DNA of 64,000 nt, taken from the NCBI RefSeq assembly GCF_000359745.1, contig NZ_AQHN01000065.1, positions 62,001-126,000 on the forward strand. Reading direction: 5' to 3'. Source of the stretch: Rhizobium freirei PRF 81. Its GTDB lineage: Bacteria; Pseudomonadota; Alphaproteobacteria; Rhizobiales; Rhizobiaceae. Shown one piece after another: positions 54,386 through 63,146 of the stretch. The position numbers were made by a program, and so were the translations under genes. How positions within the stretch are numbered: position 1 is the first letter of the stretch; each line of letters begins with the position of its first letter. The notes beneath the pieces are model-generated. The model was not told where the DNA came from. It did no database searches and was given only the letters and a program-made list of their open reading frames with translations.

Positions 54386-54570
54386 CTAGAAGCATCCTGG
54401 GCCGAGCGCAACGATGCGGGTACCGTTTTGTCCGTGGTGTCGGCAACCTCAAGTCGGATTCCGATTTTAGTGAGATCCGCCGCCAGCGATGGATCGGCCT
54501 GCATAAGATAGATGGTGTAACGGGCGGATCCCAGCCAGGCGAGTTTGAAGGCTTGGTGGTCGTCCCTCAC
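54386..54570 (-). pseudogene. fragment of an unknown gene between IS630 and IS110
   Basis: A minus-strand frame (ATG at 54570) reads AFKLAWLGSARYTIYLMQ ... ADLTKIGIRLEVADTTDK before meeting the IS630 end. It is protein-like, with alternating hydrophobic pattern, but no family is recognised. IS110 lies just upstream of it, so it is probably a remnant trapped between two elements. Confidence 0.35.
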
Positions 54571-54628
54571 AATGATGGTGTCGCGGAGTCAGGAGTGGCC
54601 TGCTCCATAGCATCACGGAGAGACGACC

Positions 54629-55666
54629 ATGAAGCAGTATGCCGGAATCGATGTCTCGTTGGAATACTCGAGTGTGTGCGTGGTGGATGCGGATGGCCGC
54701 ATCGTGCGCGAGGCAAAGGTCCACAGTGAACCCGATGCGCTGATCGCCTGGTTTGGCGAGCAGGGCGCGGCGATGGAACGAATTGGTCTTGAGGCTGGCC
54801 CCTTGTCGCAATGGCTTTACGCGGAAATGGCGAAGGCGGATCTGGCGGTCGAACTGATCGAGACGCGCCACGTGCGGGCGGCCTTCAAGACGATGCCCGT
54901 GAAGACCGACAAGAAGGACGCACGGGGTATTGCGCAGTTAATGCGGCTTGGCTGGTTCAGGCCGGTCCACTGCAAATCTCTTCCGGCCCAGGAGGTGCGA
55001 GCGCTGCTGACCGCACGCAAGCTCATCCAGGGAAAACTTCACGACATCGAGATGAGCCTCCGGGGCATTCTGCGCGGTTTCGGCCTCAAGGTAGGGCCGA
55101 CCACGCGGCGCACCTATGCGGCACGGATCCGCGAGCTGATTGAAGGTCATCCGACCTTGGAGGCGATCACCGTTTCACTGTTGAAGGTGCGCGACGCGCT
55201 TATGGACGAATTTGCAGGTTTTGAACGAAAGCTGCGTGTCATGGCCCGTCAGGACGATAATGCACGTCGGCTGATGACGACGCCCGGCGTTGGCGTGCTG
55301 GTGGCGCTGACATTCGTGTCGGCTGTTGACGCGCCTGAGCGCTTCCGATCATCACGAGCGGTGGGGCCGCATTTCGGATTGACGCCCAAGAAGTATCAAT
55401 CGGGCGAAACCGATTATAGCGGCCGCATCTCGAAGATCGGTGATGCGGGCGTACGAACCGCGCTCTACGAGGCGGCCAATGTCATCCTGACGCGCCCCGT
55501 GAAGGGTTCGGATCTCAAAAGCTGGGCGCTGGCGGTTGCAAGACGTGCGGGACCCAGAAAGGCGCGTGTTGCGCTGGCCCGTAAGCTGGCGGTGGTGTTG
55601 CACCACATGCTCAGGGATAAAACCAACTTCATTCCCCACAAGGCGGCGTCAGCCATGACCGCCTGA
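54629..55666 (+). CDS. IS110-family transposase
   Basis: 345 aa, complete. The N-terminal RuvC-like DEDD domain begins YAGIDVSLEYSSVCVVD (first Asp), followed by GLEAGPLSQWLY (Glu), then KTDKKDARGIAQLM (Asp pair). The C-terminal Tnp_IS110 domain carries TTPGVGVLVALTFVSAV and the conserved Ser region SRAVGPHFGLTPKKYQSG. IS110 elements recombine via a bridge RNA and leave no inverted repeats; ends were not determined. The protein looks intact. Confidence 0.92.
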   Translation: MKQYAGIDVSLEYSSVCVVDADGRIVREAKVHSEPDALIAWFGEQGAAMERIGLEAGPLSQWLYAEMAKADLAVELIETRHVRAAFKTMPVKTDKKDARGIAQLMRLGWFRPVHCKSLPAQEVRALLTARKLIQGKLHDIEMSLRGILRGFGLKVGPTTRRTYAARIRELIEGHPTLEAITVSLLKVRDALMDEFAGFERKLRVMARQDDNARRLMTTPGVGVLVALTFVSAVDAPERFRSSRAVGPHFGLTPKKYQSGETDYSGRISKIGDAGVRTALYEAANVILTRPVKGSDLKSWALAVARRAGPRKARVALARKLAVVLHHMLRDKTNFIPHKAASAMTA

Positions 55667-56488
55667 GCAGGAAGCGAGACAACAAGACAAGGTTTCGGGC
55701 GGGCACCACCATCAGCCCACCGGAGCAAGGTCCCTTCGCCGGGACGATGGAGCGGATAGGCCGATGAACCGCAAGCAGCACTGAGGTGACTGCGCGTCCT
55801 TAGATTGGCCAGCCGGTCCTCAGCAGACCCCATAAAGCAGCGACCCCGGCGTCGACTGCGGACAGAAGCAAGCACTCGGCGAGGGATTAAGCTCAAAAGG
55901 GATTGACTCGGGACAGCCCGTTACAGAAGCGGTTCACACGGAGAATGTCTGGCAAGCCACGCGATCCCTGCGCGCTTCCCCATGCCGTCAGCAACACTTC
56001 GCGAAATGTTCTGCGATGGGTAACGGTAGAGAATGTCAGCCAGCGGATTGGCAGGCGGGCGACAGCAACGCCATAAAGCAAAATCGGACTCAGTCCATAT
56101 TGCTTAGCGTCCGCGAGCTTAATGGGATCACGCGCAGCCACAATGCCATGCTGAGGGTGGTGGAACAGAAACTTGGCAGTTGAGACGCAAAAGTGATGTT
56201 CGCGGTTTGGCTGTTGCGCCTGATTGTCCATGGGTGCTCTCAAAATACTGAAACCAATATAGACCATGGTACAATTTCGGCGCAAAGGTCCAAAGAATTT
56301 CCCTGCTTTGAACAGCGCTTGTTTGCAATACCTTGGCAGCACGCCCCGAGCAAAATACACCGGATCGGGGTTGCCGTCGCTTGCGCTGACGCTTTGCATA
56401 TTGTGCACGCATTCCCGTCTGAACCGAGCGCAGCCGTCTGGCTGCACTGATATTTTTTTACGATCTTTACGGTCGGCGTAGGCTCTGA
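55667..56488. other. IS110 flank and non-coding or decayed DNA
   Basis: About 820 bases. The first 200-300 probably belong to the IS110 right end (non-coding). The minus strand has an open frame (about 55893-56231) reading HHPQHGIVAARDPIKLADAKQYG and RLPIRWLTFSTV, weakly protein-like, but with no ribosome site and no family. I do not call it a gene. Confidence 0.35.
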
Positions 56489-57419
56489 GAGTCGGATTCG
56501 AAAAGCGTTCAACGATATCCATACCTTGCTAGCCGTCTGGTGATGAGACGAATGTGGGCGATCATGATCCACGCTTCGGCTGATGCGATCGAGCGTTCGA
56601 CGTCTTTGGCCAATCTGCGGCATCTGCCAAGCCAGGCGAAGGTCCGTTCGACCACCCATCGACGCGGCAGAACCTCGAAGCCTTTCGCCTTGTCTGAGCG
56701 CTTGATGATCTCGATCGTCCAGCGCCCGATCTTTTTCAGTCGCCGCTTCAACTTATCGCCCGCATAGCCACCATCGGCGAAGACATGCAGTAACCATGGC
56801 CACCTGTGGCGGATGGATTTCAGGAGATCGGGAGCACCGTCGCGATCCTGGATGTCGGCGCTGTGCACCATGAGACCGACCATCAGGCCGAGCGTATCGA
56901 CGATGATATGGCGCTTGCGGCCTTTGGTCTTCTTGCCCGCGTCATAGCCCCGGATGCCGCCGCTTTCGGTGGTTTTGACGCTCTGGCTATCGATCACACC
57001 GGCCGTCGGGCTTGCCTCCTTGCCCTCAACTCGCGCGTTTCCATCACGAGACGATGGTTGATGCGTGGCCAAAGTCCCAACGCTCTCCATTCATAGAAAT
57101 AGCGCTGGACGGTCGAGCAGGGTGGAAAATCCTTCGGCAGCATCCGCCATTGGCAACCAGTTGTGGCGATGTAAAGCAGGGCATTCACCACCTCTCGCAA
57201 ATCCGTGGTCCGCGGGCGGCCCAAGCGGCGCGGCATTGGCAGGAAAGGCTGAACCAGACCCCATTCCCGATCCGTCATATCGCTTGCGTAGCGTGCCGTT
57301 CGCCGGGCATATTGCCGGCGGGTGATTTTGGTCCAGGCCATCGTGTTCTCCATCGAATCTCGCAAATCCGAAGGAATCATAACCTGCTGAAATCACCCAC
57401 CTCTTTTTGAGGCAGCCTC
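56489..57419 (-). mobile_element. IS5-family insertion sequence, 931 bp
   Basis: The ends are inverted repeats: left GAGTCGGATTCGAAAAG (56489 on) and right, read inward, GAGGCTGCCTCAAAAAG, 12 of 17 matching. A 3-base duplication TGA flanks them (56486-56488 and 57420-57422), the size expected in the IS1031/IS427 groups. It carries two overlapping frames of a transposase. Confidence 0.8.
56509..57338 (-). CDS. IS5-family transposase, two-frame (frameshift-fused)
   Basis: OrfA (start 57338, or 57353) encodes MAWTKITRRQYARRT, then EWGLVQPFLPMPRRLGRPRTTDLREVVNALLYIATTGCQWRMLPKDFP. OrfB, in the -1 frame from about 57020, continues with GVIDSQSVKTTESGG (first Asp region), HVFADGGYAGDKL (Asp) and VLPRRWVVERTFAWLGRCRRLAKD (Glu). 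Elements of this group make the full enzyme by programmed frameshifting. The last 50 residues are complete, so it may be functional. Confidence 0.85.
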
Positions 57420-57641
57420 TGAGAGATCGCCGATGCAGCCGTGAATGAACTGCGCGTGTCTGAGCAGGCGTCGTTGCATTGAGGTCTCACCATATTGCGA
57501 AAATTCGGCAGACCGGCCAATTCGTCTTCTTTGATAACGATGTTCGATTAATGTCGCTCGGGAGACGTGACGGCCAGTGCATCATTCGGTACGGTGTCCG
57601 GCATCTTGATCGTCAGGCACAGGTTTATGGAGATCCATGCC

Positions 57642-57818
57642 ATGCAAAGTTACTCGCTAGTTGAAGATGAAGATCATACCTACGCCGTCGTCGACGCTCG
57701 TTCCTTCGAAACAGTTGTGCGATCCGGTATCATACTTGAGCATCTGTCTCCGCAAGTAGCTGAAGGAATCATCCCGGTGCTTGAGGCGCTGGATCGCCAC
57801 AGGGAAATGCCCAAGTGA
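57642..57818 (+). CDS. small hypothetical protein, 58 aa
   Basis: ATG at 57642, GGAG eight bases upstream (an ATG at 57627 is in frame). The product, with VEDEDHTYAVVDARSFETVVRSGIILEHLSPQVAEGIIPVLEALDRH, is acidic and has a strand-helix pattern. No family is recognised. It stands between mobile elements. Confidence 0.4.
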   Translation: MQSYSLVEDEDHTYAVVDARSFETVVRSGIILEHLSPQVAEGIIPVLEALDRHREMPK

Positions 57819-58213
57819 TCCACAGGGCAGGGCCGATCGGGCTTTGTTTTCCACCGCAATTGGCGAGACAATGGCGAGTCGTGGATATCCATCGCCAGAT
57901 CTCGGTATATTCGAGGCCCATGGTGTTTGTCCTAGGGATGAGCACGGACAAGCATTATAGCAGGGCCGGCCAAGAGCGTCAGACCAATCAAGAGCGAAAC
58001 AACGAACTTCAATATCTTGATACGCCGTGTTCTGGCGCCGTTCCAATCATATGCCACGTAGAACCTCGCGCGCGAAACAAAAAGGTCTGGGCTACAGATA
58101 ATGGTTGCAAGCGGGACCGGCCAAGAGAAATCGACTTGGCCTTTCGTTGTAAGGCCAAGCGAAAAGACAAGGCAACGCCCGAATTTAAAGGCCGGAAAAC
58201 AACCGAGCCAGCT
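57819..58213. other. non-coding stretch
   Basis: About 395 bases with only overlapping short frames and no recognisable feature. Confidence 0.35.
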
Positions 58214-58512
58214 TCAGGCTTGCCGTAATCCCCATTCCCTTTCGAATTCGTCCGTAAAATCGTTCGGCGGCTCCTTCATCGTTCGGGCGGGGGACTTTGG
58301 ATCAGCGCTGATAGTCACTGGCGAGAGCTCTTTTGCCGACCTTTTGCCGTCTTCAATCTCAAGAGTATAGGAAATGGGTACGCCTGGAGTCAGATGAGGC
58401 AGCTTCGCCTTTATAGCTTCACTGAGATGCACGAAAATATCCGGGCCACCATCGTCAGTTTTATAAAGCCGTACTTCTTGTTCGCGTCAAACCATTTGAC
58501 TTTCCTTGCCAT
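58214..58512 (-). pseudogene. cold-shock protein (CspA-like), frameshifted
   Basis: From the ATG at 58512 (GGGGAAGG upstream) the frame reads MARKVKWFDANKKYGFIK, the start of a cold-shock domain with RNP1. At an A-run near 58463 it shifts, and the rest (TDDGGPDIFVHLSEAIKAKL, then GVPISYTLEIEDGKRSAKEL) is in another frame. One missing base explains this. The C-terminus extends about 30 residues beyond normal. The gene is just downstream of ihfB on the same strand. Confidence 0.7.
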
Positions 58513-58561
58513 AACCTTCCCCATGTTGGCTTTATTGGTTGGAGTGCGAGCGCTATCGCAG

Positions 58562-58879
58562 CTAACCTCTTGAAGCAATTCTTCGGGCATCGAGGTTGCT
58601 CGCGGCGTTCAGGCGATACTGTATGTCTTTTCCCGCCTTGAAAAAGGGAACCCACTTCTCCTCGACGAATATCGATGTGTTCGTCTTTGGGTTTCTGCCT
58701 GATTTCGACAAGCGATGGCGGACACTGAACGCGCCGAACCCTCTTAGCTCAACCCTGTCGCCACGCATCAGCGCTTCAGCCATTTCCTCGAGGATCGCAT
58801 CAACGATCCTTTCCGCATCCTTCAAATGCAGAAAGGGTCTGCGATGAGCGACAATTTCGATAAGTTCGGATTTGATCAT
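58562..58879 (-). CDS. ihfB: integration host factor beta-type protein
   Basis: 105 aa. Features of IHF/HU: MIKSELIEIVAHRR at the N-terminus, DRVELRGFGAFSVRHRLSKSGRNPKTNTSIFV (beta arm with the Pro-tip NPKT) and WVPFFKAGKDIQYRLN. The beta-subunit match (ELRGFGAFSVR, PFFKAGK) is clear. It may be a plasmid-borne second copy beside the chromosomal one, and may aid the many mobile elements or the sigma-54 type promoters here (inference). Confidence 0.85.
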   Translation of the reverse strand: MIKSELIEIVAHRRPFLHLKDAERIVDAILEEMAEALMRGDRVELRGFGAFSVRHRLSKSGRNPKTNTSIFVEEKWVPFFKAGKDIQYRLNAASNLDARRIASRG

Positions 58880-59360
58880 GTTCCAATCTCATGTACGGAA
58901 AACTTGACGTTCGTTAAAACAGGCAACCTAGCCGGTACCGGGCGGAACTGCGAAGCGGCACGGCACTTTGTCGAAAGTCCCTCTTGCGTGAGAATTTTGC
59001 AAGAGACGAAGCACCGTCATGGGCAGATATGCTTACTTGCTGCGAGCCTTGCAGGCGGATTTTCCCTACTGTGGCTATCGAGCGAGTGTGGGCAGACATC
59101 AGCCTGCACGTAGGCCCAGCCGTCCTCGCCAGAGCTTCCAGATGACCCACGATATGCACGCAGTCAGAAATGATGTGAACATATTAGCCTGACTGTCGTG
59201 ACGAGTGCGCGGCGGAAGAAGCGCCATCGGTCATCGCGCTGAACATGTGGGCTGCGAGTGCCGTTGTACTGGAGTTTATCGCCCGTGCTTTTCCATTCCG
59301 TCATGATGGGACGGCAGCCATAGCAAGGAGTGTTTTCATGCTCGTGCGGCGAGGACCGCT
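58880..59360. other. ihfB upstream region and IS flank
   Basis: About 480 bases with no supported gene. The first 60 probably hold the ihfB promoter. The rest shows only short frames. The end carries one copy of the IS256 target duplication (GGACCGCT, 59353-59360). Confidence 0.35.
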
Positions 59361-60718
59361 GATCATGTCCCAGGACGTGGTGTAGCTTAGACGACCACGG
59401 CTCATCCCAGAGGGTCGGATGAGTATCAGCTTGCTGCTGGCAGGCTGATGAGCGGATCATCGCTCATTGTGGCGATTGTCTCAAGTGTCATGTAGCGGGA
59501 TCGCTGGACGGCCCATTCATCGTTCTGTTCGAGCAGCAGCGCACCGACCAGGCGCACGATGGCGTCGTCGTTGGGGAAAATGCCGACGACCTCTGTGCGC
59601 CGCTTGATCTCACCGTTCAATCGCTCAATGGGGTTGGTCGAGTGAAGTTTGGCCCAATGCTGCTTGGGAAAGGTCATGTAGGCGAGCACGTCTTGCTCGG
59701 CACTGTCCATGAGACTGGCGAGCTTCGGTACCTTTGGCCTGATCTGGTCGGCGACGTTGCGCCACTGAGTGCTTGCGGCCTCCGGCGTGTCCTGAGCGAA
59801 GGCCGTTGCAATGAACGCGGAGACAACCCGGCGTCCGCTCTTTCCAGCATGGGCCAAGGCATTGCGCATAAAGTGCACCCTGCAGCGCTGCCAGGTGGCG
59901 GAAAGCACTTTCGATACTGCGGCCTTGATGCCCTCATGGGCATCGGAGACGACGAGCTTGACGCCGCGCAGCCCCCGCCTGATCAGCTTTCGAAGAAACT
60001 CGGTCCAGATCGCCTCGGCCTCGGACGTGCCGATCTCCATGCCGAGCACTTCGCGTCGGCCATCGGTGTTGACGCCGACGGCGATGATTACGGCGACGGA
60101 GACAATACGACCACCGCGCCGAACCTTGAGGTAGGTCGCATCGATCCACAGGTAGGGCCATTCTCCTTCGATGGGCCTGTCGAGGAAGGCCTTCACCTTC
60201 TCATCGATCTCCTCGCAGAGCCGGGACACCTGACTTTTGGAGATGCCCGACATGCCCATGGCCTTGACGAGGTCATCAACAGAGCGGGTCGAAACACCCT
60301 GGATATAAGCCTCCTGGATGACCGCCGTCAGAGCCTTCTCGGCCATGCGGCGCGGCTCCAGGAAGCTCGGGAAGTAGCTGCCGGTGCGAAGCTTGGGAAT
60401 GCGCAGCTCGACGGTGCCCGCCCGTGTCTCCCAATCCCGGTCGCGATAGCCGTTACGCTGGGCCAGCCGGAAGCCATTCTTCTCGCCATAGGCCGCGCCG
60501 GTCTTCGTGCCGACCTCCAGCGCCATCAGCTTCTCGGCAGCAAAGCCGATCATCTCCCGCAGCAAATCGGCATCAGCGCTCTTCTCAACGAGTGAGCGCA
60601 GGTTCATCATGTCGTCGGTCATCGGTGGTGTCCCTCAGGTTGGCTCTAAGCAACCCGACCCTACCGGAAATCACCGATGGCTATGAAATCAAGCTACACC
60701 ACTCCATGGGACACGATC
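59361..60718 (-). mobile_element. IS256-family insertion sequence, 1358 bp
   Basis: The ends, read inward, are GATCATGTCCCAGGACGTGG (left) and GATCGTGTCCCATGGAGTGG (right), and both continue TGTAGCTT. An 8-base direct repeat GGACCGCT flanks the element (59353-59360 and 60719-60726), as expected for IS256. The clean duplication indicates a simple and fairly recent insertion. Confidence 0.9.
59426..60622 (-). CDS. IS256-family (mutator-type) transposase
   Basis: 398 aa, intact. N-terminal GFAAEKLMALEVGTKTGAAYGEKNGFRLAQRNGYRDRDWETRAGTVELRIPKLR, then the DDE core: WPYLWIDATYLKVR (first Asp), LVVSDAHEGIKAAV (second Asp), and LHSTNPIERLNGEIKRRTEVVGIFPN (Glu and the mutator signature). All key motifs are present and no frameshift was seen. 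Confidence 0.93.
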   Translation of the reverse strand: MTDDMMNLRSLVEKSADADLLREMIGFAAEKLMALEVGTKTGAAYGEKNGFRLAQRNGYRDRDWETRAGTVELRIPKLRTGSYFPSFLEPRRMAEKALTAVIQEAYIQGVSTRSVDDLVKAMGMSGISKSQVSRLCEEIDEKVKAFLDRPIEGEWPYLWIDATYLKVRRGGRIVSVAVIIAVGVNTDGRREVLGMEIGTSEAEAIWTEFLRKLIRRGLRGVKLVVSDAHEGIKAAVSKVLSATWQRCRVHFMRNALAHAGKSGRRVVSAFIATAFAQDTPEAASTQWRNVADQIRPKVPKLASLMDSAEQDVLAYMTFPKQHWAKLHSTNPIERLNGEIKRRTEVVGIFPNDDAIVRLVGALLLEQNDEWAVQRSRYMTLETIATMSDDPLISLPAAS

Positions 60719-60942
60719 GGACCGCTTCGCAGAGGAGAGTTTTGAAAAATGGCGCGCCGGCTGTTGGCGTGATTTGTCGCGCTACGCCAAGGACAGGAGT
60801 GAAACTGCCCGCGAAGACCCTCAAAACGCCTTCCACCATCCATTGCTTAGATCATTGCGATCCAACCAATCAATTTTACCGATCTTTCGGAGATGCTTAT
60901 TAGAGGTCGAAACTGAAAATCAAGGCGCCGAATTGCCGGAGC

Positions 60943-62136
60943 ATGAGAGTAAATATGAAGATAAATCGGATAGTTGGGATCGATGTGGCTCGTTCATGTG
61001 CGATTTTCCTGGCTATGGGAAGTCACGTCTTGGCGGTGTCCAAATTGGCAGACGTTTTTAAGGGAGCCTATGTTGATGGTCTTAAATTAATGATGGCGCT
61101 TGCAACGCCAACGTTCATTGTTCTTTTCGGAACGATGCTTGAAGTCGTATACAGACCACGATTTGATACCGACAAGCGCAGTATATCGATCGCTCGTCTG
61201 TGGTCGCGGGCCATTCAATGCTGGCTGTTATACAGTCTTTCCGTCGTCGTTCTTTTTTTCGCGAAGTCGGAATACTCGTTCTTCTTTTCCCTATCGACGA
61301 TCTTCATGCTGGGGGTGACCCCATTCACTGACATTCTGAAGTTTTACGCAATCGCACTGACTGTGGCTCCCGCCCTTTTATGGACGCGCAATCGCCTGGG
61401 CCTAGTTCCGCTTCTGATCCTGGCCGTCGCCATTCACATTCTTCATCCGGTCTTGCGCGGGCTGCCAAGCCCCGTAGTATTTGGCTTGCCAACGGAAGTG
61501 GACCGTCTCGCGATGTTCCTGTTCGGAATAGGGGGAGCCAAGCTCGGTGGCCCCTCCGTCCTGCATGGCATGACGCTTGTCATATCCGGAATGGCCCTCG
61601 GGAAAATTCTGATGGGCTCGGCTTCGGGTGTGGCCGCAGGGATGACTCGGCGCGCTTGGCTTGTGCTCCTTGGCACCGGACTGTCGCTCATCGCGGGCGC
61701 GTGGATACTCGATAGCGAAACGAAGAGAGGCCTTGGGAACATGGCCATGCGACTGGACAGCCATCCGCTTTACTTCGCCGCCGGCATTCTCGGTGCTTTT
61801 GCCGTTACGGCCGCCGCTGTCCTGCTTACCCTGCGCCAGTCGATTGCGCCGACCGCGCTGTGGAGATCGCTAACGTTCTTCGGTCGCACGAGCCTCTTCA
61901 CCTTCGCCTTTGGCAACATGCTGCTCTATTGCGTGCCATTTGAACCAACCACCATAACCCAGTCGGCTCTGCTCACAGTGCTCCTGATGGCGGCGATTAC
62001 GTTGCTGAGCTTCTGTTTCGACAGAGCATCGCAGCAGGACGGCCGGATGGCGAAGACCGTTTCCGGCGTCCAAACCTCCATCCACCGACTGGCGACGATG
62101 TTGTCAGACCAAGGATTGCGTTTGATTGCCAGATGA
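60943..62136 (+). CDS. membrane acyltransferase-like protein
   Basis: 397 aa (ATG at 60943; 60955 possible). About 10 helices. It starts IVGIDVARSCAIFLAMGSHVLA, a pattern shared by acyltransferase-3, OpgC and heparan-glucosaminide N-acetyltransferase-like families: an Asp/Arg pair at the first helix and a His at its end. No signal peptide. Such proteins add acyl groups to sugars or lipids at the membrane. No partner gene is adjacent; the next genes are remnants. It could alternatively belong to the DUF1624/DUF418 group. Confidence 0.6.
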   Translation: MRVNMKINRIVGIDVARSCAIFLAMGSHVLAVSKLADVFKGAYVDGLKLMMALATPTFIVLFGTMLEVVYRPRFDTDKRSISIARLWSRAIQCWLLYSLSVVVLFFAKSEYSFFFSLSTIFMLGVTPFTDILKFYAIALTVAPALLWTRNRLGLVPLLILAVAIHILHPVLRGLPSPVVFGLPTEVDRLAMFLFGIGGAKLGGPSVLHGMTLVISGMALGKILMGSASGVAAGMTRRAWLVLLGTGLSLIAGAWILDSETKRGLGNMAMRLDSHPLYFAAGILGAFAVTAAAVLLTLRQSIAPTALWRSLTFFGRTSLFTFAFGNMLLYCVPFEPTTITQSALLTVLLMAAITLLSFCFDRASQQDGRMAKTVSGVQTSIHRLATMLSDQGLRLIAR

Positions 62137-62145
62137 GGAGCGGAG

Positions 62146-62536
62146 ATGATCAGGGTCGCCGGAACCTACGATGATTCCGTTAAGGAGGCTGCAGGGGTCG
62201 CCGAGGCCAATGAGTGGATTATCGTCTCCGACACGTCGTGGCGATGCCCGAATGCTACGAGCCGTCGCTGTCGCCTGGCGGATACTGGCGCGTGTTGCCG
62301 ACGCATTCATGACGGTGGATGAGGACGACGCTGTCGCGACAATGAAGCGTCTGGCCAATCCAATTGTCGGAGACCCCGCGGTAGTGCGGGCGAAGGCGGC
62401 GGCGTGGGCCTTGCGGGGCTCATCAGCGCTCTGCGGATCCGGAAGCCAAGAAAGCTTCGCCTCGATCAGGATCGCCCCGGCGCCCAAGAGACCGGCGCCC
62501 TTTGCAGCCCAATCCCGCGACGAGCCGGCGCCCTAG
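62146..62536 (+). pseudogene. remnant of diaminopropionate ammonia-lyase
   Basis: The first piece, from about 62149, reads IRVAGTYDDSVKEAAGVAEANEWIIVSDTSW, a hallmark of DpaL/YgeX. After a deletion and frame change, AWRILARVADAFMTVDEDDAVATMKRLANPIVGDPAVV follows, also from this PLP-dependent enzyme. A second frame change follows. Most of the middle is missing. The gene was a catabolic lyase that deaminates diaminopropionate; this is only a scrap. Confidence 0.75.
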
Positions 62537-62622
62537 CGTTCTCCTGCAACGATCACCGTATCCAGTCCGCCTTTTGATATCGTTGGCCTACCTCCCATAA
62601 CGGGCCTACCTCGCCTTAAGCG

Positions 62623-62889
62623 CTATGGATCGTGTGGCGCGCGGATCGGCCGTCGATGAGGAGGTTGGCCGCCATTCCGTTGTGGGAAAGTCCTTTGACC
62701 ATCGCTTTCCAGCTTCCGCGTCGGGTGGCATAGACGTTCAGGGTCGTCTGCAGGATTGCCCTCGACGATCAAATGCCTGCCCGCTTCGCTGCCGGCGGAT
62801 ATCTGGCCTGCCGGCGATATGTGGTCGGTTGTCATATCATCGCCGAGGACAAGCAGTGGATGGGCGACGAAGTTGCCGAGACGGTCTGA
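62623..62889 (-). pseudogene. remnant of an aconitase-family C-terminal domain
   Basis: The first frame reads DRLGNFVAHPLLVLGDDMTTDHISPAGQISAGSEAGRHLI, the aconitase swivel-domain motif (TTDHISPAG). Near 62750 the protein moves to another frame: RRGSWKAMVKGLSHNGMAANLLIDG, matching the aconitase RRGN-W-MV-G block. The rest of the gene is absent. The enzyme group has an Fe-S hydro-lyase role; nothing remains of the cluster-binding part. Confidence 0.7.
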
Positions 62890-63146
62890 TCGCCGAGGCT
62901 GTCGATCATGGCGAGCGAAACTGGCGAATTGCTTCTTGGTTTGTCGTCACTGATACGCGTCTTGCTCGCGCCATGAGCGGCCCGCTTGCTCAAAGGTCAA
63001 ATAGCTTCGTCCGAGGAAGAGACATGCGCGAAATAGCCTGAAATGGCTATTTGAGGTCAATCAATTTTTCATTAGAAGCTGACAGGGGGCCAGTTGTTTG
63101 CCGTCACTCCAAGCGCGCGACAAAACAGTGAATTTGGTGGAGCAAG
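62890..63146. other. upstream of the AraC-type gene
   Basis: About 255 bases with no supported gene. The end holds GGAG four bases before the TTG start. No clear promoter or operator. Confidence 0.35.

Noticed and set aside
55893..56522. Minus-strand frame of 209 codons between IS110 and IS5
   Set aside because: Parts look mildly protein-like, but there is no ribosome site or family, and the frame crosses the IS5 end.
59642..60595. Forward open frame of 317 codons within the IS256 element
   Set aside because: It mirrors the transposase, whose DDE motifs are all present on the minus strand.
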